Origin: DASQVO01 sp035640715
GTDB taxonomy: Bacteria; Actinomycetota; Actinomycetes; Streptosporangiales; Streptosporangiaceae
NCBI GenBank assembly: GCA_035640715.1
Contig: DASQVO010000348.1
Span: 1 to 9,976, forward strand
DNA length: 9,976 nucleotides
Direction: 5' to 3'
The position numbers were made by a program, and so were the translations under genes. The notes under the pieces were generated by a model that was given only the letters and a program-made list of their open reading frames with translations, was not told the DNA's origin and made no database searches. Shown one piece after another: positions 6,088-9,976 of the stretch (positions are counted from its first letter, which is position 1; each line of letters opens with the position of its first letter).

Positions 6088-7193
6088 CAGTTGCTCATCC
6101 CCTCGGTGATCAGTTCCCTCGCGTCCACGGCGGCGGACTCGCCCGCCTCCGCCTGGCTGTAGCGGCGCCCGGTGTGCCGCAGGTACACGTCGTCCAGCGA
6201 CGGCCGGGCGACGGTCACGGCGGCGGCGGGCACGCCGGCCTGCTGGAGCGCTGCGAGGATGCCCGGCACGGCGGCCGCGCCGTCGTCGCTGCGGGCGCTG
6301 ATGTTCCGGCCGGATACCCGCACGTCCCGCACCGCGGGCAGCCGGGTCAGCACCTGGCCGACCAGCGCTGGGTCAGAGTCGGCGGGCAGCTCCAGGTGAA
6401 CCGCGTCGCCGCGCAGCTCGCCCTTGAGCTCGTCCGGCGTGCCTTCGGCGACCACCCGGCCCCGGTCGACGATCGCCAGCCGGGTGGCGAGCCGGTCCGC
6501 CTCCTCGAGGTAGTGGGTGGTCAGCAGCACGGTCATGCCCTCGTCACCGGCCAGCCGGGAGATTTCCTGCCACATCGCGGCCCGGGCCTCCGGGTCCAGC
6601 CCCGCGGTCGGCTCGTCCAGGAACAGCACTGCGGGGCGGTGCATCAGGCCGAGGGCCACGTCCAGCCGGCGCTGCATGCCGCCGGAGTACGTCTTGACCA
6701 GGCGGCCGGCTGCGCCCTCCAGGTCAAACCGGGCCAGCAGCTCCTCAGCGCGGGACCGGACGGCCGCGCCGCCCATGCCGTACAGGCGGCCCTGCAGGAT
6801 GAGGTTCTCCCGCCCCGTGGCCATCGGGTCGCTGCCCGACCGCTGCGCCACGACGCCGATCACGTCCCGGACACGGTCCGGCCGGCGCAGCACATCGATG
6901 CCCTCGACCAGGGCGGTCCCCTGATCCGGCCGGGCGAGTGTGGTGAGGATCTTGATAGTGGTGGACTTGCCCGCGCCGTTCGGCCCCAGCAGGCCGAACA
7001 CGGTGCCGCGCGGCACGGTGATGCTGAGCCCGTCCAGGGCCCGGACGCCGTCCCGCTTGCCCCGCACAGGGTAGGTCTTGATGAGGCCATGGGCCTCGAT
7101 GGCTGCACCGTGTCCCGCCGGGGCGTTGGATCCCCCCGTCTGGGCGGTGCTTTCCGCCGTCGGGGCGGCGTGGTTTCCCGCGGTAGAAGGCAT
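6087..7193 (-). CDS. ABC exporter ATP-binding protein, DrrA-like (daunorubicin-resistance type)
   Basis: A 368-residue nucleotide-binding subunit with every ATPase motif intact: Walker A GPNGAGKST (70-78), Q-loop Q117 in VVAQ, signature YSGGMQRRLD (169-178), Walker B VLFLDEPTAGLD (189-200) and H-loop H227. The C-terminal region (about 260-345), including RPSLDDVYLRHTGR, is the DUF4162-type extension of DrrA-like proteins. The first 30 residues are an Ala/Thr/Gly-rich low-complexity leader. The ATG at 7193 is supported by GGAGGAG about ten bases upstream. The gene overlaps the permease by one base and lies 186 bp downstream of the PadR gene on the same strand, an arrangement common for PadR-controlled efflux pumps. 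It powers export of an unknown, probably hydrophobic, compound. Confidence 0.94.
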   Translation of the reverse strand: MPSTAGNHAAPTAESTAQTGGSNAPAGHGAAIEAHGLIKTYPVRGKRDGVRALDGLSITVPRGTVFGLLGPNGAGKSTTIKILTTLARPDQGTALVEGIDVLRRPDRVRDVIGVVAQRSGSDPMATGRENLILQGRLYGMGGAAVRSRAEELLARFDLEGAAGRLVKTYSGGMQRRLDVALGLMHRPAVLFLDEPTAGLDPEARAAMWQEISRLAGDEGMTVLLTTHYLEEADRLATRLAIVDRGRVVAEGTPDELKGELRGDAVHLELPADSDPALVGQVLTRLPAVRDVRVSGRNISARSDDGAAAVPGILAALQQAGVPAAAVTVARPSLDDVYLRHTGRRYSQAEAGESAAVDARELITEGMSN

Positions 7194-7255
7194 GACTGTA
7201 CTGCTCCTCCGGTCGATGGTTTCTCACGTGCGCCGAACCGGCCGGCGGAGGCATG

Positions 7256-7300
7256 CCAGGTAGCCTGGGACGTGCCCCACCGCAAGCTTCGGCTCGGTGG
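7256..7300 (-). promoter_or_regulatory. Paired hairpins in the PadR-exporter intergenic leader
   Basis: In the 186-bp gap, CCAGG (7256-7260) and CCTGG (7264-7268) form a short hairpin. Next to it, CCACCG (7277-7282) pairs with CGGTGG (7295-7300), with an inner AGC/GCT stem (7285-7287 and 7292-7294) around TTCG. They precede the ATPase ribosome site on the minus-strand transcript and could be an attenuator, processing site or terminator after padR. I saw no convincing promoter elsewhere in the gap, so read-through from the PadR promoter is the simplest view. Confidence 0.35.
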
Positions 7301-7379
7301 TGTCGCGGCCCCGGCGCGGTGCTCCGGATCTTGGCGGAGAGGGGCACCCTGCCGGGGTGTCTTGGTTTAGGTGTCGCTG

Positions 7380-8066
7380 TTATTCAGGCTCATCGGCCTC
7401 CCGTAGGCTGAGCATCTCCTGAGCCCCCTTGGCCCAGTCCGCATCGAGCAGTTCCTCGGGGAACTTCCCGGTCTCCCGCACTGTGCGCCAGATCTTGACG
7501 TCGGCGAGCGAGCCGTCGGCAAGCTCCTTCAGCAGGCCCCGCACCCACTCGGCCTCCGCCCGTTTCATCGCGAGCATGTACTCGGTCTCCAGCACGAAGA
7601 GCCGGGGCAGGCCCTGGCCCGTGACGGCTTCGTCGATGGCCGCGCGGGTGGACGCGATCTCGATCTCCAGCACCGACAGCCGGTGCCGGAGCAGCCCCGG
7701 CACCTCATCCGGATGCAGCGACGTCACCAGGGACAGCACCGCCGCGAAGACCGGGTACTCCTTGACCGGCTCGCTCATCAGCTCACGCAGGCGCTCCTGG
7801 ACCTCGCGGCGGCCATCGGCGGTAAGCCGGTAGACCGTGCGTTCAGGCCGGTGACCCGCCCGCGCCGTGCCCTCGGCCTCGATGAAGCCGCGCTTCTCCA
7901 GGTCCTGCACGACGGTGTAGAGCGAGCCGTAGCGGATCTTTATGGAGTCATCCTTGCCGGTGTACTTCAGGACGCGGGCGATCTGGTAGGGGTGCATCGG
8001 CCCTGTCATCAGGAAAGCCAGCACGGCCAGTCCGAGCGGGTTCGTCAGCTTCCGCCTGCCTGCCAT
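7380..8066 (-). CDS. PadR-family transcriptional regulator
   Basis: A 228-residue regulator from ATG 8066. The N-terminal winged helix (about 10-95) shows LGLAVLAFLMTGPMHPYQIARVL, then IRYGSLYTVVQDLEKRGFIE (recognition helix and wing, the strongest PadR hallmark) and VYRLTADGRREVQERL. A helical C-terminal domain (about 100-215) should mediate dimerisation and ligand sensing. PadR proteins usually repress an efflux or detoxification gene and their own gene until a ligand binds. The frame is open up to 8300, but that 78-residue extension crosses the promoter and operator described separately and has no family resemblance, so it is rejected. The ATG has only a weak ribosome site (AAGG, about 18 bases upstream). 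The DrrAB-type exporter genes follow on the same strand. Confidence 0.93.
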   Translation of the reverse strand: MAGRRKLTNPLGLAVLAFLMTGPMHPYQIARVLKYTGKDDSIKIRYGSLYTVVQDLEKRGFIEAEGTARAGHRPERTVYRLTADGRREVQERLRELMSEPVKEYPVFAAVLSLVTSLHPDEVPGLLRHRLSVLEIEIASTRAAIDEAVTGQGLPRLFVLETEYMLAMKRAEAEWVRGLLKELADGSLADVKIWRTVRETGKFPEELLDADWAKGAQEMLSLREADEPE

Positions 8067-8100
8067 CGCCGGGTGCCTGGCCTTCCATTTGTCCTGTAGC

Positions 8101-8122
8101 GTATATTCGTAGCCGAATATAC
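8101..8122. promoter_or_regulatory. Perfect inverted repeat, probable PadR operator
   Basis: Arm GTATATTCG (8101-8109), spacer TAGC, arm CGAATATAC (8114-8122): a perfect 9+9 palindrome. It is the most AT-rich spot in a GC-rich window and starts 35 bp upstream of the PadR ATG. One arm contains the -10 hexamer of the padR promoter, so a dimer bound here should block transcription. PadR dimers typically bind such AT-rich dyads. I found no second copy in the gap before the exporter genes. Confidence 0.7.
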
Positions 8123-8144
8123 ATGCGGCATAGGCGCTAAACAA
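8116..8144 (-). promoter_or_regulatory. Sigma-70-type promoter for padR (and probably the exporter genes)
   Basis: On the minus strand, -35 TTGTTT (8144-8139) and -10 TATATT (8121-8116) are separated by exactly 17 bases. Transcription should begin near 8109, leaving a leader of about 43 bases before the ATG at 8066. It is the best promoter match I can see in the window, and its -10 lies inside the inverted repeat. Confidence 0.65.
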
Positions 8145-8293
8145 GTTATATCGCGAGTTTCCGGACTGCCAGCCCGCCGCGGCCTTCCGGATCCTGCCAC
8201 GCAGCCCTCGTTCGGCTACATGGTTTCCGAACGGGAGCGGGGTGGCACAGGTATCCCCGCGAGTCGACGAGCCGGTTTGGGCATCCTGATCCG

Positions 8294-9097
8294 GTGACAT
8301 CCGAGAGCGCCCGGGAAAGCCTGCGCCGGACCTTCGAGAGCGTGGCCGCGTCGTATCACCGCGCGCGCCCGGAATACCCGGCCGAACTCTTCGACACCCT
8401 CGTCACTGTCGCGGCGCTGCACGCCGGCGACCGTTTGCTGGAGGTGGGCTGCGCCACCGGCAAGGCCACCCTCCCCCTGGCGAGGCGCGGCTTCCGCATC
8501 ACCTGCGTCGAACTCGGCGCGGACCTGGCGGCCGCGGCGCGCGCTAATCTCGCGGGACTCGACGTCGAGATCATCGAGGGATCGTTCGAGGACTGGCGGC
8601 CCCGCCCAGCTGAGCGGTTCGGCCTCGTGTACGCCGCCACGGCGTGGCATTGGATCGATCCCGTGCAGCGTTATGTCCGGGCCTGGGAGGCACTGCGCCC
8701 CGGCGGCCACCTCGCTATCTGGAAGGCCGAGCATGTGTTCCTGGATGGCGGAGATCCGTTCTTCCGCGAGATCCAGGATGTCTACGAGGAAATCGGGGAA
8801 GGGCTGCCGCCCGGCGCCGCCTGGCCCCGGCCCGGCGAACTCCCCACCTGCGGCGACGAGATCGCGGCGAGCGGCCTGTTCGACCTCACCTACGTCCGGC
8901 ATTTCGACTGGGAGCGCCGCTATGACGCCGAGGAGTATATCGACCTCCTCAGCACCTTTTCCGGGCACATCGCGATGAGCGACTGGCAGCGTGACCGTCT
9001 GTACACCGAGATCCGGCAGCGCCTGAGCCGCCGCCCGGACCGGACGCTGCGGCGCCACTGGGGCGCCGTCCTGCACGTTGCCCGCCGCCGCGATTAA
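8294..9097 (+). CDS. Class I SAM-dependent methyltransferase
   Basis: A 267-residue Methyltransf_11/25-type enzyme. Motif I, LLEVGCATGK (48-57), forms the SAM-binding loop, with E73 after the second strand in CVELGAD to hold the ribose. LVYAATAWHWIDP (111-123) is motif IV, and ALRPGGHLAIWK (133-144) is the usual post-motif strand. The N-terminal FESVAASYHRARPEYP is typical of ubiE-like and trans-aconitate-methyltransferase-like small-molecule enzymes; the substrate is unknown. The GTG start at 8294 lacks a ribosome site, so the message may be leaderless or the start may differ slightly. The gene is divergent from padR across a 227-bp region that holds the PadR promoter and operator, so shared control is possible but unproven. 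Its TAA overlaps the ATG of a small downstream ORF (TAATG). Confidence 0.88.
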   Translation: MTSESARESLRRTFESVAASYHRARPEYPAELFDTLVTVAALHAGDRLLEVGCATGKATLPLARRGFRITCVELGADLAAAARANLAGLDVEIIEGSFEDWRPRPAERFGLVYAATAWHWIDPVQRYVRAWEALRPGGHLAIWKAEHVFLDGGDPFFREIQDVYEEIGEGLPPGAAWPRPGELPTCGDEIAASGLFDLTYVRHFDWERRYDAEEYIDLLSTFSGHIAMSDWQRDRLYTEIRQRLSRRPDRTLRRHWGAVLHVARRRD

Positions 9098-9234
9098 TGT
9101 TGCCGAGCTCGACGCCGGCCCGGGTCGCGCTCGCGCGCTGGGCCCAGGAGATCGTCCCGGCCGTCCGCGAGGAGATCGCCAGGCTGCCTGAACGTGAAGC
9201 ATGGCCACTCCGCAGCGCCTGTGGCAGGCACTGA
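9097..9234 (+). pseudogene. Short ORF (45 codons) resembling the tail of an LLM-class oxidoreductase; probable remnant
   Basis: ATG 9097 overlaps the methyltransferase stop (TAATG) and the frame closes at TGA 9232-9234. Residues 7-31 include RVALARWAQEIVPAVREEI, which resembles the final helix of F420/LLM-family oxidoreductases as I recall them. After residue 31 the frame runs into the overlapping SRPBCC gene and loses resemblance. No upstream part of such an enzyme is present here, because the methyltransferase abuts directly. The simplest reading is a leftover 3' end joined to foreign sequence by deletion. A real small translated peptide cannot be excluded, since TAATG coupling could express it. 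Confidence 0.35.
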
Positions 9235-9668
9235 CCGAACCCGCCTTCTGCCGCCGCTATCTCGGATTCGCGATCGAATCCGACTGGAAGGCTGGATCGA
9301 TGTACATCTGGGACCAAGACGGCCTGAAGATCGAACATCCCGACCAGATCATCCTGGAGTGCGAGCCGTACCGCCGGCTGGCGTTCACGTTCCACACGTT
9401 CACGCCCGAGCTAGCCGCGGTCGTCGGGCTCAGCGAGGACATAATCACGCGCGCGGCCGGTGAGCGGCGCTCGAAGGTCGCGTTCACTATCGAACCGCAT
9501 GGAGACCAGGTCAAGCTGACGGTCGTGCATGACGACTTCGAGCCCGGCAGCACGGTGCTTGAGCTCATCAACTACGGCTGGCCGATCAAGCTCTCCAACC
9601 TCAAGAGCATGCTCGAGCAGTCACCGGGCGGCAGCGGACAGACTCAAGAAGCAGGCGTCGCCGGCTAA
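9201..9668 (+). CDS. SRPBCC/AHSA1-like protein, N-terminally truncated
   Basis: The 155-residue product matches actinobacterial AHSA1-type SRPBCC proteins: TPQRLWQALTEPAFCRRY at the start, ESDWKAGSMYIW (26-37), PYRRLAFTFHTF (56-67), KVAFTIEPHGDQVKLTVVHDDFEPGSTVLE (about 91-120) and GWPIKLSNLKSMLE near the end. Family members normally begin about 15 residues earlier with a beta strand (pattern VYxxYIxTTPExxW). Here the frame has in-frame TGA codons at 9189-9191 and 9195-9197, so that strand is missing. The ATG at 9201 has only a poor ribosome site. Without the first strand the fold is probably damaged, so the gene may be non-functional although the rest is uninterrupted. It lies between the LLM-like remnant and the broken MFS gene. 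Confidence 0.75.
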   Translation: MATPQRLWQALTEPAFCRRYLGFAIESDWKAGSMYIWDQDGLKIEHPDQIILECEPYRRLAFTFHTFTPELAAVVGLSEDIITRAAGERRSKVAFTIEPHGDQVKLTVVHDDFEPGSTVLELINYGWPIKLSNLKSMLEQSPGGSGQTQEAGVAG

Positions 9669-9709
9669 CGCCTCGGCCCCGATCTCCCCTTACTCAGTCC
9701 CAGCAGAGG

Positions 9710-9976
9710 CTGGTGCTCCCGCACGGCGCCGTCGTGCAGGCGATCGATGGCACTGGATCTTCTGGATCAACCTCCCCGTTGGCCTGGCGCTGATCCCGAT
9801 CGCGCTGCTGCGTGTCCGCGAAAGCTACGGCGGCCACCCGCGCCTGGACATCCTCGATGCAGGACTCGCCACCATCGGACTGTTCGGGATCACCTGGGCC
9901 ATCGTCCGGACGAACACGATCGGCTGGGGCAGCTCCGAGGTCATCGGGACGCTGATCGCCGGGCTCGCAGTAGTCG
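9710..9976 (+). pseudogene. DHA2-type (EmrB/QacA-like) MFS exporter fragment, frameshifted and 5'-truncated; continues past window end
   Basis: From 9748 to the window end one frame encodes WHWIFWINLPVGLALIPIAL, then RVRESYG, RLDILDAGLATIGLFGITWAI and IGTLIAGLAVV. This is the classic region around transmembrane helices 5-7 of 14-helix drug:proton antiporters. The preceding part of the family pattern (LGPxxGGAVVxxxxW) is found in a different frame: 9710-9748 reads LVLPHGAVVQAID. Rejoining the two frames needs one extra base at about 9748 (GATGG where GATTGG is expected). A few more residues (around GPxxGG) also appear lost. Nothing upstream encodes helices 1-4, and no plausible start precedes it. 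A sequencing error could explain the single-base shift but not the missing N-terminal half. The 3' end is outside the window. Confidence 0.7.

Noticed and set aside
4876..6162. 428-codon plus-strand ORF opposite the LLM and permease genes
   Set aside because: It is antisense to two well-recognised genes, rich in Arg/His/Gly/Pro, and shows no family motif. Such long antisense frames are expected at this GC content.
5982..7370. 462-codon plus-strand ORF opposite the ABC ATPase
   Set aside because: It is an antisense shadow of a gene with all ABC motifs intact; composition is Arg/Gly/His/Gln-rich with no recognisable domain.
7194..7379. Possible separate promoter for the exporter genes (TTGCGG, 16 bp, CTACCT on the minus strand)
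   Set aside because: The -10 match is poor and nothing else supports it, so it was not listed as a feature.
8216..9208. 330-codon minus-strand ORF opposite the methyltransferase
   Set aside because: It is a shadow frame; the plus-strand protein has clear SAM-binding motifs and the antisense product has none.

Overview
The window is very GC-rich, with dense short-gap genes, GTG starts, a PadR regulator, a DrrAB-type exporter and a SpoIIE/STAS pair. This suggests a chromosomal segment of a high-GC actinomycete. I cannot assign a genus from the sequence alone.

Layout. (1) 1-255, plus strand: C-terminus of a TetR-family regulator whose start lies outside the window. (2) 369-2467, plus: a two-gene operon, a membrane-anchored SRPBCC protein followed by a zinc-dependent alcohol/formaldehyde-type dehydrogenase, joined by an ATGA overlap. 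(3) 2516-5118, minus: a three-gene run consisting of an LLM-class (FMN/F420-type) oxidoreductase, a STAS anti-sigma-factor antagonist and a GAF-SpoIIE serine phosphatase. The last two form a partner-switching pair with no RsbW-type kinase in view. It converges on the dehydrogenase, with a hairpin between the two stops. (4) 5221-8066, minus: a PadR regulator, then a DrrA-like ATPase and a DrrB-like permease whose stop and start overlap. An 11-bp hairpin follows the permease stop. The PadR gene has a well-formed -35/-10 promoter whose -10 hexamer lies inside a perfect 9+9 inverted repeat, very likely an autoregulatory operator. (5) 8294-9097, plus: a class I SAM-dependent methyltransferase divergent from PadR. 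(6) 9097-9976, plus: an apparently decaying stretch. It holds a 45-codon ORF resembling the tail of an LLM oxidoreductase, an AHSA1-type SRPBCC gene lacking its first beta strand, and a frameshifted, 5'-truncated DHA2-type MFS exporter that runs off the end.

How the genes work together. The clearest unit is PadR plus the DrrAB-type exporter, a ligand-responsive efflux cassette; the divergent methyltransferase shares the 227-bp control region and may be co-regulated. The STAS/phosphatase pair probably acts on an unseen anti-sigma kinase. The SRPBCC-dehydrogenase pair looks translationally coupled, with an unknown substrate. I found no rRNA, tRNA, CRISPR array or insertion sequence. I saw no clearly novel defence or biosynthetic system; the strongest observations are the PadR promoter/operator and the decayed right end.
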